Source of the DNA: Myxococcales bacterium
Lineage (GTDB): Bacteria > Myxococcota_A > Polyangia > Polyangiales > Ga0077539
Assembly: GCA_013298625.1 (NCBI GenBank)
Contig: JAAFIF010000099.1
Location: forward strand, 1-34,689
Length of the DNA: 34,689 nt
Reading direction: 5' to 3'
Part shown: one piece after another, positions 17,112 through 24,832 of the stretch
How positions within the stretch are numbered: the stretch's first letter is position 1
Layout: every line of letters begins with the position of its first letter
Program-made: the position numbers and the translations under genes
Notes under the pieces: model-generated
What the model saw: only the letters and a program-made list of their open reading frames with translations
Database searches by the model: none
What the model was told of the DNA's origin: nothing

Positions 17112-17564
17112 ATGAAGTCAACTCAGCACACAACCTCGCGCTCAACTGTGTCCTCAACCCCGAACTCAACCCTGCTTCGCAGGCCATTTCTCTCGGTCTT
17201 CGCCGCGCTCGTCGTCGCGGTGCTGTCGTTGATCCCCGCGAGCGCGCTCGCCGAGGTGCGCTTCGTTCGCGGCCAGTTCACGGACCGCGTCGAGCGCGGA
17301 CAGCCGACCGGCGACGCGGCCGCCGCGCGCTCGACCGGCCGAATCACGTACTGGTTCGTCATCGGAAACTCCGGCCCCGCCACGCAGGTCACCGTCGTCT
17401 GGCGCGTCAACGGCAGCGTCTCGCGCCGTCAGACCCTCGATGTCGGCAGCACGCCGCGCTGGCGCACGTGGGCCTCGCATCGCGCTGGCCGCACCGCGCA
17501 GGTGGCGGTCGAGATCCTCGACGCCGAGGGCCACTCGGTGCACACCGAGACGCTCGCGCAGTGA
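17112..17564 (+). CDS. Secreted DUF2914-like protein
   Basis: 150 residues from the ATG at 17112. A signal peptide with a hydrophobic core (FAALVVAVLSLIPASALA) is cleaved after Ala47, leaving a mature protein of about 103 residues. The mature part carries the pattern typical of DUF2914: TYWFVIGNSGPATQVTVVWR, then PRWRTWASHRAG and VEILDAEGHSVHTETL. That family is a small beta-domain found in exported proteins, with no known enzyme activity. The stop codon lies about 140 bp before the defence-like operon and is separated from it by a promoter/operator region, so the two are probably not one unit. Confidence 0.8.
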   Translation: MKSTQHTTSRSTVSSTPNSTLLRRPFLSVFAALVVAVLSLIPASALAEVRFVRGQFTDRVERGQPTGDAAAARSTGRITYWFVIGNSGPATQVTVVWRVNGSVSRRQTLDVGSTPRWRTWASHRAGRTAQVAVEILDAEGHSVHTETLAQ

Positions 17565-17596
17565 GCGCCGACGCAAGCGGGATCTTGTCGTAGCGA

Positions 17597-17609
17597 GACA
17601 TATTCTGTC
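17597..17609. promoter_or_regulatory. Operator-like site 1 upstream of the McrBC-like operon
   Basis: GACATATTCTGTC is an imperfect palindrome of form GACA-N5-TGTC, 97 bp upstream of the first gene's ATG. It matches site 2 in reverse complement at 12 of 13 positions. The XRE protein encoded in the operon is an obvious candidate binder; this is inference. Confidence 0.5.
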
Positions 17610-17645
17610 CGCCCGAGTGCGGGCCGCTCGCGCTGTGTTTTCGCT

Positions 17646-17658
17646 GACAGAGTATGTC
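17646..17658. promoter_or_regulatory. Operator-like site 2 upstream of the McrBC-like operon
   Basis: GACAGAGTATGTC, again GACA-N5-TGTC. It is centred 49 bp from site 1 and 48 bp before the first start codon. Two matching palindromes in a 141-bp intergenic region suggest cooperative repressor binding. Confidence 0.5.
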
Positions 17659-17705
17659 CACGATCGTTCGACGTCTCGTGCTGCGCGCGCTGTGATCAGC
17701 GAGCG

Positions 17706-18023
17706 ATGGACGACGAAAGTTCGAAGCGGGCGGAGCAACAAAGACCGACGACCGTCGAGCTCTGCTATGGCCAACGGCGACGGCAGCGACGCGTGGTGTT
17801 GCGGTCGGTCGCGACCGGCAGAGCGCTGTGGACCAGCGTGGTGACCGACGGCCCCGCAGCGCTGCACGCGGCGGCGCGCGCGCTCGCCGTGTGCGAAGCG
17901 AGGCGGTGGGCGATCGCGCGGATCGAGCCGTTTCCATGGGCCAACGAGCTCGCGCGCGCGAGCGCCAACGACGGGGCTGCGCCGGTCGAGCGCGCGACGC
18001 GAGGCGCGAGCCGTGCGCGCTGA
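17706..18023 (+). CDS. Small unknown protein, first gene of the McrBC-like operon
   Basis: 105 residues from the ATG at 17706. Third codon positions are overwhelmingly G or C, as in neighbouring true genes. The N-terminus is polar; the core reads as beta strands (TVELCYG; RRVVLRSVATGRALWTSVVT), a helix (GPAALHAAARALAVCEA) and a strand (RRWAIARIEPF), a small alpha/beta fold. The tail is Arg/Ala-rich. There is no signal peptide. Its last 11 bases overlap the start of the next gene. I recognise no family. Its position suggests an accessory or regulatory subunit of the downstream nuclease-NTPase system. Confidence 0.7.
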   Translation: MDDESSKRAEQQRPTTVELCYGQRRRQRRVVLRSVATGRALWTSVVTDGPAALHAAARALAVCEARRWAIARIEPFPWANELARASANDGAAPVERATRGASRAR

Positions 18024-18381
18024 GCAGCGGCTGCCCGAGCGCGTGATCGCGTACGCGCCGGACCTGCCGTCCGCAGGCAAACCCTGGCTGCTCGAGCTCG
18101 ATCCCCTCAGCGGCCGCGTGCGCGCGCTGCTCGAGGACCCCGGCGAGCTCTCGGTGATCAACGTGCGCCGCGCGCGGTGTCGATCGCGCACGCACAGCTC
18201 GCTCCGCGCCGCGTGCGACGCCTACGAGCTCGGCGCCCCGAGCGCCCTCGCCCTTCGCTGGACGCTCGGCGTGCGCGCCGACCAGCTGCGCTCGATCGAG
18301 TCCGCTCGAAGAGCCTGCGCGGCGGACTGTTCGTTCGCGCTTGTCGAGCAGCGCTCCGATCGCCCACCATCCCGCGTGTGA
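18013..18381 (+). CDS. Small unknown protein, second gene of the McrBC-like operon
   Basis: 122 residues from the GTG at 18013, which lies inside the end of the previous gene. Its TGA overlaps the GTG of the nuclease gene (GTGA), so translation is probably coupled. Codon use is strongly G/C-ending. It contains WLLELDPLSGRVRALLED (a beta-hairpin) and four Cys at residues 56, 68, 102 and 106. The four Cys could bind zinc, but their spacing is irregular. No known family. It might be an adaptor, or a divergent version of a small extra subunit. Confidence 0.7.
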   Translation: MRAEQRLPERVIAYAPDLPSAGKPWLLELDPLSGRVRALLEDPGELSVINVRRARCRSRTHSSLRAACDAYELGAPSALALRWTLGVRADQLRSIESARRACAADCSFALVEQRSDRPPSRV

Positions 18382-19913
18382 CCGCGCCCCTGTCCGAACG
18401 ACGTCCTCGATCGACGCCTGCGCTTCGCGCGCCGCGCATCGAGTCGGCCGGCGTATCGGCACACGAAATCAACCCCGCCGCTCGCGCGTCGCTCGCGCCG
18501 AGCTCGTGCTGGGTGCGAGAGGGGCAGACCTACGGCCTCTGCTGCGACGGCGCTCAACAGCTCGCCGTCGGCGCCGAGCGGCTCGAGCCCATGTGGCCAG
18601 GGTTGTTCTCGTGGACCGTTCGCAACGCTGTGGGTCGCGCCTCGATCCGCGCGATGAGCGAGGGCCGAGCGGCGAGCCGCGCGCTCGAGGTCGAGGTGGT
18701 CGCGAAGCGCTTCGAAGGCCCCTCGCAGCAGCTCGCCTTCGTGCGAGCGATGGTGGCTGCGATCGAGCGCGAGCAGCGGCTCGACCCGTTTCGCGATCGA
18801 CACTTCGAGTGGGGCGCCGCGCGCGACGGCGCGATCGACGCGCACGCGCTCATCGACGCGCTCAGCAGAGATGCAGACGCGCTGCGCTCGGCGCTCGCAG
18901 CGGTCGCCGCGGTGCCTGCGACCGCGCTCGTCGAGCTCGTCGAGCGCGTGACCGTCGCGCAAGACCCAGCGTCGATCGACGCGATGGACGTCGCGTCCGC
19001 GAGCGGACCGTGGCAGAGCGCCGCGCGTCACTCGACCGCCGCGGGCAGGCTTCGCGGACGAGCGCCGCGCGAGGCGTGGGGCGCAGTGGCGCGCACGAGC
19101 TTCGACTGCGCCGAGAACCGATGGCTGCGGCGCTCGCTCGAGACGGCGCTCGCGGTCGCCGCGGGGGCCGCCTTCGAAGAAGCGCTCTCGACGCGCGGGC
19201 CGGTTGAGCGAAGGCGAGCGATGGCGACGCTCGACGAGCTTCGCGCGGCGCTCGAGCGCGAGCCGCTCGCCTCCGCAGGAGACGGCCACGACGACGACCC
19301 AGCGAGGGCCCGCGCGATGTGCGATCGACGCGAGCAGTACGCGAGCGCCGCGCGCTGGCTCGATGGCGCAGGCGCGACCTCGACGCTCCGATGGCCCGCC
19401 GCGCGCGCGGCCGCGTCGCTTCGTGACGCCGCGACGCTGTACGAGATGTACTGCTTCTTCGCGCTCGCGCGGGCGGTCGGCGCCGCGGTCGGCGCGCCGC
19501 TTCGGTTCGTCGCCGCGCGGCAGCAGCGTCGTGCGTCGAGCGGCCTCGCGCGCGGCGCGGAGGTGTTGATCGGCGAGGAGTATCGATTGCTCTACAACCG
19601 CGACGTGGCGGCGTACTCGGGCACGCTTCGCCCGGATTTTGCCCTTTTTCGAGGGGCGAAGCTCGAACTCGTGTTCGACGCAAAGATGCGCGCGAGCGAC
19701 GGTGACGAGGCCGCTCGCACGGACATCGACAAGATGCACACCTACCGAGACGCGCTCGGCGCGAGGGCGGCCGTGTGCCTGTTTCCCGGTGAGCGATCGG
19801 TGCTCTTCGACGTGACGTCGAAGCGACAGGGCGTGGCGCGGGTGGCGTCGATTGTGCGAGGCGCGTTCGAGGGCGTCGGCGCGCTCGCGCTCGCCCCAGA
19901 GGGCGCTCTGTGA
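18378..19913 (+). CDS. DUF2357 / PD-(D/E)XK nuclease, McrC-like
   Basis: 511 residues from the GTG at 18378, chosen because it overlaps the previous stop as GTGA. An in-frame extension to 18177 only shadows the upstream gene. The N-terminal and middle parts are helical (DUF2357-like). The C-terminal nuclease has the core TLRPDFALF...KLELVFDAK, with Asp420, Asp434 and Lys436 as the PD-(D/E)XK triad (D-x-K form). It is followed by DKMHTYRDAL, the usual trailing helix of this family (PF04411-like). Such proteins pair with McrB-type NTPases and cut DNA, often modified DNA. Its stop overlaps the start of the McrB-like gene as GTGA, supporting a fixed stoichiometry. Acts in the cytoplasm. Confidence 0.88.
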   Translation: MTAPLSERRPRSTPALRAPRIESAGVSAHEINPAARASLAPSSCWVREGQTYGLCCDGAQQLAVGAERLEPMWPGLFSWTVRNAVGRASIRAMSEGRAASRALEVEVVAKRFEGPSQQLAFVRAMVAAIEREQRLDPFRDRHFEWGAARDGAIDAHALIDALSRDADALRSALAAVAAVPATALVELVERVTVAQDPASIDAMDVASASGPWQSAARHSTAAGRLRGRAPREAWGAVARTSFDCAENRWLRRSLETALAVAAGAAFEEALSTRGPVERRRAMATLDELRAALEREPLASAGDGHDDDPARARAMCDRREQYASAARWLDGAGATSTLRWPAARAAASLRDAATLYEMYCFFALARAVGAAVGAPLRFVAARQQRRASSGLARGAEVLIGEEYRLLYNRDVAAYSGTLRPDFALFRGAKLELVFDAKMRASDGDEAARTDIDKMHTYRDALGARAAVCLFPGERSVLFDVTSKRQGVARVASIVRGAFEGVGALALAPEGAL

Positions 19914-22198
19914 ACGCCGCGAGGCTGGCCGAGCTCGCCGCGGCGTTCGCGGCGTCGGACGGAGCGCCGCGCTCGACGGCGAAGGCGCGTCGCTGCGAAC
20001 GAGCGCAGCGCGTGCTCACGCCGACCGCGGTCGCCGCGCTCGGCGAGGAGCAGCTGCGCGAGCTCTTCTATGACACCGACGCGTTCGAGCGCTGGGGAAA
20101 CCCAGCGTGGGCGTTCGATCGACGCCTGCGCGAGGTCGGCATCGACGCGCTGCGGGTCGCGCTCGGAGAGCTCGCCACCCGCGCTCGCATCGGCCTCACG
20201 CGGGACGACCTCGACGCGCTGTGGGAGCGCCGCGGCCTCGGGCTGCTGCTCAGCACGGAGCTGCTCGCGTACGCGTTTCCGTCTCGGTATTGGGTGATGG
20301 ATCAGCCGCGCACGCTGCGCGCGCTCAAGTCGCTGGGCGACGACGTCAAGGCCGCCCTTCCCCGCGGCGCGCGATCGGACGCGGACGTGTACCTCGCGCT
20401 CGCGCCACGCATGCTGCGTGTGCGCGACGCGCTCGCCGACGCAGGCGTCGCGCAGGCAGACTTCGTCGACGCAGGAGCGTTCTTGTCGTGGGTGAGCGAG
20501 CGCGAACCCGAGCGAACCCAGCGTGAAAAGCCCCGGCCACGCAGCGCCGAAGTGCCGTACGCCACCGCGCGCGGCGCCGACCGCGCGAGCGCTGTCGCCG
20601 AGCCCGACGCGAATTCAGCGCAGCTTCCGCTGGTCGCCGCGGCGGGGCCCGAAGAGGCGCGTCGCACCGTCGAGCGCTCGCTCGAGTCTGGCGGCCTTCG
20701 ATACTCGCGCTTTCAGCTCGCGAGCTTCTACACCGCGCTGCAAGTGAAGGGCTTCGTGGTGCTGAGCGGCATTTCGGGGACCGGCAAGACGCGACTTGCG
20801 CAGTCGTTCGCCGAGCTATTGCCGCAGCCGCACACGCCGCGGCGCGGGGCTGCGGTTCCTCACGACGCAGTGGTGCTCACGGTGCAGCCGTACATGCTCG
20901 CGACCGGGCGCGTGCTCATCCCGCGTCAGGCGGCGAGGCTCTTCGATCCGCCCGTCGCCGACGAAGCGCGCGACGTGACGGTGGTCTTCGACGGACGCAC
21001 CGAGTCGTGCCCGTTCGTGCGCGCGTCGTACGCAGGGCGCGACTACCTCTCGCTCTCGCTGCGCGGCGAAGCGCGCCGTTGGTTCGCCGCCAACGTGCGC
21101 GCCGGAGAGACCGTCGTGCTCGAGCCGGTCCTCGCGCACGACGACGCGCTCGACGCGTTTCGCGTCACGCTCGGCAGCGAGTGGCTGTCGTCGACGCCCG
21201 ATGAACCTCATCGCAACTGGCTCTTCGTCCCTGTGCGCCCGGACTGGCGCGACGGGCGCTCGCTGCTCGGGTACTTCAACCCCATCACTCGCACCTACGA
21301 GTGGACGCCGTTTCTGCGCTTCGTGCTGCGCGCCGCGCGGGGCTATCGCGCCAACGACGGCCTCGCGCGGTTCATCATCCTCGACGAGATGAACCTCGCC
21401 CACGTCGAGCACTACCTCGCGGACGTGCTCAGCGTCCTCGAGTCCGGCCGCGACGACGACGGATGGACGCGAGAAGGCCTGCAATTTACGCAGCCGGACG
21501 ACGCCGAGGGCGACCTGCCTCCGAGAGAGCTGCGACTGCCGCCCAGCCTGTACATCGTCGGGACGGTCAACGCTGACGAGACCACGCACGCGTTCTCACC
21601 GAAGGTGCTCGACCGCGCGTTCGTCTTGGATTTTGGCGACGCGGACCTCGGTGACTACCCGCCGGTCCTCGGCGCTGCGGCGGCCGTCGACGAGGCCGAG
21701 CGGCTCGCGCTTCTGCGATCGTTCTCGCGCCAGGGGCGGTTCGCTCGCGTCGAAAAGTCGCTCATCTACCCGTACGTGGGCGAGCGCCCAGCGCTGCGCG
21801 CGCGGCTCGCGACGCTGCACGCGATGCTGAGGCCGTTCGACATGCACTTCGGCTACCGCGTGTACGACGAGATCGTCGCGTTTCTCGAGGCCGCCGAGCG
21901 CAACGGCTGGTTCGATGGCGTCGGTGATCCGCTCGACGCGGCGCTGTGCATGAAGGTGCTCCCGCGGTTTCGCGGGCAGCGACGCAGGCTCGACGCGCCG
22001 CTGCGCGCGCTGCTGGCGTTCTGCGCGAACCCGGACGCGCCGTCGGATGCGCTCATCAACGAGGCGATCGAGACCGGCCCCGAAGATCCCGCGGAGGCGC
22101 TCGCCGCGGTAGAGTTTCGACTCGTGCACGCGGCCGCGGCGGGCGTACGCCTGTTGCGGCGATTGTTCATCGATGGTTTCGCGGCGTTTGGAGCATAG
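19910..22198 (+). CDS. McrB-like AAA+ NTPase with an inserted domain
   Basis: 762 residues from the GTG at 19910. Residues 1 to about 230 form a helical N-domain (LYDTDAFERWGNPAWAF; YWVMDQPRTLRALKSLG), probably for specificity or partner contact. The AAA+ core has Walker A GISGTGKT (287-294), Walker B FIILDEMNLA (488-497) and a sensor-1 region GTVNADETTHAFSPKVLDRA (551-570). The last differs from the classic McrB MNTADR motif, so GTP rather than ATP use is not assured. Between Walker A and Walker B, about 100 extra residues (325-424) form a beta-rich module (see findings). The C-terminal part is helical. McrB-type rings load the McrC-type nuclease onto DNA and translocate. Coupled to the nuclease gene upstream; the XRE gene follows after 7 nt. 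Confidence 0.9.
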   Translation: MNAARLAELAAAFAASDGAPRSTAKARRCERAQRVLTPTAVAALGEEQLRELFYDTDAFERWGNPAWAFDRRLREVGIDALRVALGELATRARIGLTRDDLDALWERRGLGLLLSTELLAYAFPSRYWVMDQPRTLRALKSLGDDVKAALPRGARSDADVYLALAPRMLRVRDALADAGVAQADFVDAGAFLSWVSEREPERTQREKPRPRSAEVPYATARGADRASAVAEPDANSAQLPLVAAAGPEEARRTVERSLESGGLRYSRFQLASFYTALQVKGFVVLSGISGTGKTRLAQSFAELLPQPHTPRRGAAVPHDAVVLTVQPYMLATGRVLIPRQAARLFDPPVADEARDVTVVFDGRTESCPFVRASYAGRDYLSLSLRGEARRWFAANVRAGETVVLEPVLAHDDALDAFRVTLGSEWLSSTPDEPHRNWLFVPVRPDWRDGRSLLGYFNPITRTYEWTPFLRFVLRAARGYRANDGLARFIILDEMNLAHVEHYLADVLSVLESGRDDDGWTREGLQFTQPDDAEGDLPPRELRLPPSLYIVGTVNADETTHAFSPKVLDRAFVLDFGDADLGDYPPVLGAAAAVDEAERLALLRSFSRQGRFARVEKSLIYPYVGERPALRARLATLHAMLRPFDMHFGYRVYDEIVAFLEAAERNGWFDGVGDPLDAALCMKVLPRFRGQRRRLDAPLRALLAFCANPDAPSDALINEAIETGPEDPAEALAAVEFRLVHAAAAGVRLLRRLFIDGFAAFGA

Positions 22199-22205
22199 GT
22201 AAGCG

Positions 22206-22817
22206 ATGCGTCTGCTCGGAGCAAAGGTGCGCGAGGCGCGCCGTCAACGAGGGCTGTCGCGCGCAGCGGTCGCCGAGCGGGCCGCGAGCGAGGCCATCAA
22301 CGAGGCGATCATCGCGTCCATCGAGGCGCAGCGCGAGGTGCACTGCGACGAAGAGTTCGTCGACGCGCTCGCCCGCGCGCTCGACTGCGCCGCGCGCTCG
22401 CTCACCGACGGTGAGAGCGACTCGGCCGAGGGAGCCGCGGTGGTCGTCGACGTGTCTGCCGCGCGCGGCGCGCGCGAAGCGGTCGAGCGAGAGAGCGACG
22501 GCAAGGGCCCCCTCGAGCGCGCGATCGACGCGGCGTTCGATGGCAACGACCACATCGCGCAGGATCGCTTCAGCGTCGACGCAGCGCTGCGCTACGTGCC
22601 CGTGGGGTTCATCGCGCCGCGCGAGATCGTCGGCGTCGCGCGCGCCTGGCTCGACGCCGCGGCGGTGTTGCGCGAGCACGGCGTGGTGCCGACGTTTACG
22701 ACGCTGGTCGCGTGTGTGGCAGCGCTCGACGGATTCGCCGGCGAGCACGCGCAACGGCTGCTCGCGCGCGCGAAAGAGGCCGGCGCGCTCGATGGCGAAC
22801 CGCCAGGAGGACGTTGA
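22206..22817 (+). CDS. XRE-family HTH regulator
   Basis: 203 residues from the ATG at 22206, 7 nt after the McrB-like gene. Residues 3-60 are a helix-turn-helix of XRE type (LGAKVREARRQRGLSRAAVA ... IIASIEAQ ... FVDALARAL). A variable Asp/Glu-rich linker (about 65-115) leads to a helical C-terminal part (IVGVARAWLDAAAVLREHG; VACVAALDGFAGEHAQRLL) that may serve dimerisation or sensing. Being encoded last but one in the operon, it likely controls the operon through the GACA-N5-TGTC sites upstream; this is not shown by the sequence itself. No membrane segment. Confidence 0.85.
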   Translation: MRLLGAKVREARRQRGLSRAAVAERAASEAINEAIIASIEAQREVHCDEEFVDALARALDCAARSLTDGESDSAEGAAVVVDVSAARGAREAVERESDGKGPLERAIDAAFDGNDHIAQDRFSVDAALRYVPVGFIAPREIVGVARAWLDAAAVLREHGVVPTFTTLVACVAALDGFAGEHAQRLLARAKEAGALDGEPPGGR

Positions 22818-23318
22818 GTGGCGATCGAATCGCTGATCGTGGACGAGGTCACCGCAGAGCACGCGTTTGGTCGCAGCGATGCCGTGGTGATTCAGCTCTG
22901 GCGCGCGGCGCTCAACGCCGAGCGGCTCGCGAAGGCGCGCAAGCACAACGAGCGGTGCAAGGCGCAGCTCGGGCGATTCGCGGTGGTGACGATGTTCGCG
23001 ACCGACAGCGGAGAGTTCGGCGCGGACATCAGCGAGGAGGCGCGCCGCGGCGTCGCGGATCTTGTGCGCTGGTCCGAAGGCGTCGTGACCGCCGCGGTCG
23101 GCGTGGTCGAGGGAACAGGCTTTCTCACGGCGATGATCCGCGCCGCCGGCAGCGGCGTCGCGATGGTCGCGCGCGCGAAGTATCCGCTGAAAATCGTGTC
23201 CACCGTTCCGGACGGCGCGGCGTGGTTGTCGACCACGCTGCGCTGGCCTGACGGCGCATCGGCGAGGCTCGTGCGCGACGTCGAGGCGCTTCGGCAGCGC
23301 TCGCTCGCGATCGGCTGA
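22818..23318 (+). CDS. STAS-like small protein, last gene of the operon
   Basis: 166 residues from the GTG at 22818, which directly abuts the XRE stop codon (TGAGTG). A perfect AGGAGG lies at 22805-22810. The alternating beta-alpha pattern (GRFAVVTMFATDSGEFG; ISEEARRGVADLVRWSEGVV; AAVGVVEGTGFLTAMIRAAG; YPLKIVSTVPDGAAWLSTTL) resembles a STAS/SpoIIAA-like fold seen in many myxobacterial proteins of unknown role. No Ser/Thr phospho-site can be assigned. It could be an anti-regulator of the XRE protein or part of a separate signalling pair sharing the transcript. It ends 5 nt before the convergent panE-like gene. Confidence 0.75.
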   Translation: MAIESLIVDEVTAEHAFGRSDAVVIQLWRAALNAERLAKARKHNERCKAQLGRFAVVTMFATDSGEFGADISEEARRGVADLVRWSEGVVTAAVGVVEGTGFLTAMIRAAGSGVAMVARAKYPLKIVSTVPDGAAWLSTTLRWPDGASARLVRDVEALRQRSLAIG

Positions 23319-23323
23319 ACCGC

Positions 23324-24379
23324 TCAGCGAAGCAGGCCAGCGTCGCGCGCGAGCGCATCGAGCTGGTCGGGGCCAGGGCGCGCTTCGCCGCGCGCGAGGG
23401 CGTGCACGCGCGCGGTGGCCAGCCCGTTGACGGGCGTGGCGACGCCGCGCTCGGCGCCGTGGCTGACGACCTCGCCGTTCAAGAAATCCACCGCTGGAAC
23501 GCGCCCGCGCTCGATCGCGGACAACATGCTCGACCGCATGCGTCGAAACTTCGCGCCCACAGCGATCAGCAGGGCGTGCTTGAGCGCGATCGAGTACGCG
23601 CCTCGCCGCTCTGATGGCGTGAGCGCGAGCCAGTCGAGGTCGAGCGTGCCCGCGACCTTCTCGAGCTGGACGCGCTCGGCGCGCGCGACGTCGACGGTCT
23701 CGGACATGATCTCGAGCGCGAGGCGCCGCACGATCGAGCGACGAAGCAGCGGACCGAGCCGGTCGCCGCCGATCGTCCCGAGCGTCGAGATCGCAGAGTT
23801 GATGGCGAGCTTGCTCCAGCGCACGCCGGCGAGGTTGCCGGTGAGCTTCACCGGCCCGACCGCGTCCAGGATCGACGCGAGCGATGCGAGGCGCGGGTCG
23901 TCGACGCGACCGTCCGCGCGTCCGAGGGTGAAGCCGCCCTGCGAAGTGCGCTCGTACAGGCCCGGCTCGAGCATCGATGCGCCCCACGCGACGACCGCGC
24001 CGAGCACCCGGTTGGGGCCTGCGATCCGCTCGATGCGACGCTCGCAGAGCCCGTTTTGCAGACACACCATCGCGCCGTCGTCTGCGAGAAATGGCAGCAC
24101 GCGGCGCGCGGCCTCTTCGACCTGCGGCGGTTGTGTTGCGAGCAGCACGAGGTCAAATGGCGGGTCGGTCTTCGACAGCTCGCGCACGACCGTGGCCCGC
24201 GCGACGAACGGCTCTCCGCTGCCGCGCACGCGCATCCCGTCGCGCTCGATCGAGCGCATGATCTCGTCGTTGGTCGAGAGCGCCACGAGCGCGCTCAGTT
24301 GCTCGCTGCGCGCGCGGGCGACGTGCGCGCACAGCACGCCCCCGATGCCGCCCACGCCCACCACCAAGACCCGAGGCAT
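23324..24379 (-). CDS. panE: Ketopantoate reductase family protein (ApbA/PanE)
   Basis: 351 residues from the ATG at 24379 (MPRVLVVGVGGIGGV); an in-frame start at 24445 adds 22 unlikely residues. The N-terminal Rossmann domain has the NADPH loop GVGGIG (8-13) and the QNG segment (108-110). The all-helical C-terminal domain carries RWSKLAINSAIS, with Lys190 and Asn194 at the usual catalytic positions. The family reduces 2-dehydropantoate to pantoate with NADPH for coenzyme A synthesis, but it also includes paralogues with other substrates, so the exact reaction is uncertain. The gene follows the small 24453-24692 gene on the same strand by 73 nt. Confidence 0.85.
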   Translation of the reverse strand: MPRVLVVGVGGIGGVLCAHVARARSEQLSALVALSTNDEIMRSIERDGMRVRGSGEPFVARATVVRELSKTDPPFDLVLLATQPPQVEEAARRVLPFLADDGAMVCLQNGLCERRIERIAGPNRVLGAVVAWGASMLEPGLYERTSQGGFTLGRADGRVDDPRLASLASILDAVGPVKLTGNLAGVRWSKLAINSAISTLGTIGGDRLGPLLRRSIVRRLALEIMSETVDVARAERVQLEKVAGTLDLDWLALTPSERRGAYSIALKHALLIAVGAKFRRMRSSMLSAIERGRVPAVDFLNGEVVSHGAERGVATPVNGLATARVHALARGEARPGPDQLDALARDAGLLR

Positions 24380-24452
24380 CGCGGTGCGCGCTCGGCGCTC
24401 GGCGCTGGGTCGATCTTCGATTGCGTTGTGCTCGCTCACGATCACGCGCGCC

Positions 24453-24692
24453 TCAACGCTTGATAAACTCCCAATGATCGCCGTAGTTGCTCACGGCCCA
24501 GATGCTGTATTGCGCGAAGCTTCCGCGCAGCTCGCGCTCGACGTCGAAGCCAGTCAGCTGGCCTCCGGACCACTCGGCGCTCTTGGTGATCGCGTCAGCG
24601 ATGGCGTCGGCGGTCAGCGACTTCTTCTCGCCTGTCGCCGTGCTCGTCGCGCCGAGGACAGTGTCGAGCATCTCCCAAAATGCGTTGGTCAT
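24453..24692 (-). CDS. Small unknown protein
   Basis: 79 residues from the ATG at 24692 (MTNAFWEMLDTVLGATSTAT), with GGAG 10 bases upstream and a possible -10 (TATGGT, minus strand 24721-24716). Longer in-frame starts exist (24725, 24824) but run through this promoter. The sequence ends FAQYSIWAVSNYGDHWEFIKR. It is soluble and mixed helical, with no recognised family. It may share a transcript with the panE-like gene. Confidence 0.6.
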   Translation of the reverse strand: MTNAFWEMLDTVLGATSTATGEKKSLTADAIADAITKSAEWSGGQLTGFDVERELRGSFAQYSIWAVSNYGDHWEFIKR

Positions 24693-24773
24693 GCGGCGTT
24701 TGCTCCGGACCGCGAACCATACCATCACCTCGCCGCGGCGGCGCACCGCGCCCACGTTTGCGTACATCCGTGC

Positions 24774-24779
24774 TAGGCT
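24774..24779 (+). promoter_or_regulatory. -10 element of the RCC1 lipoprotein gene
   Basis: TGCTAGGCT (an extended -10) at 24771-24779. The predicted transcript has a leader of about 47 nt before the ATG at 24833. Confidence 0.35.
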
Positions 24780-24832
24780 GAGCCTGACCGTTGAGTCGAT
24801 CGGATCGTTCGGCGGCCTCGGCACTGGTAGTC

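Noticed and set aside
18177..18377. N-terminal extension of the nuclease gene
   Set aside because: These 67 codons only shadow the 122-aa gene in another frame; the GTG at 18378 gives the GTGA overlap and a sensible N-terminus.
22167..24065. Minus-strand frame spanning the XRE, STAS-like and panE regions
   Set aside because: It crosses three well-supported genes on different strands and has Arg-rich, domain-free translation.
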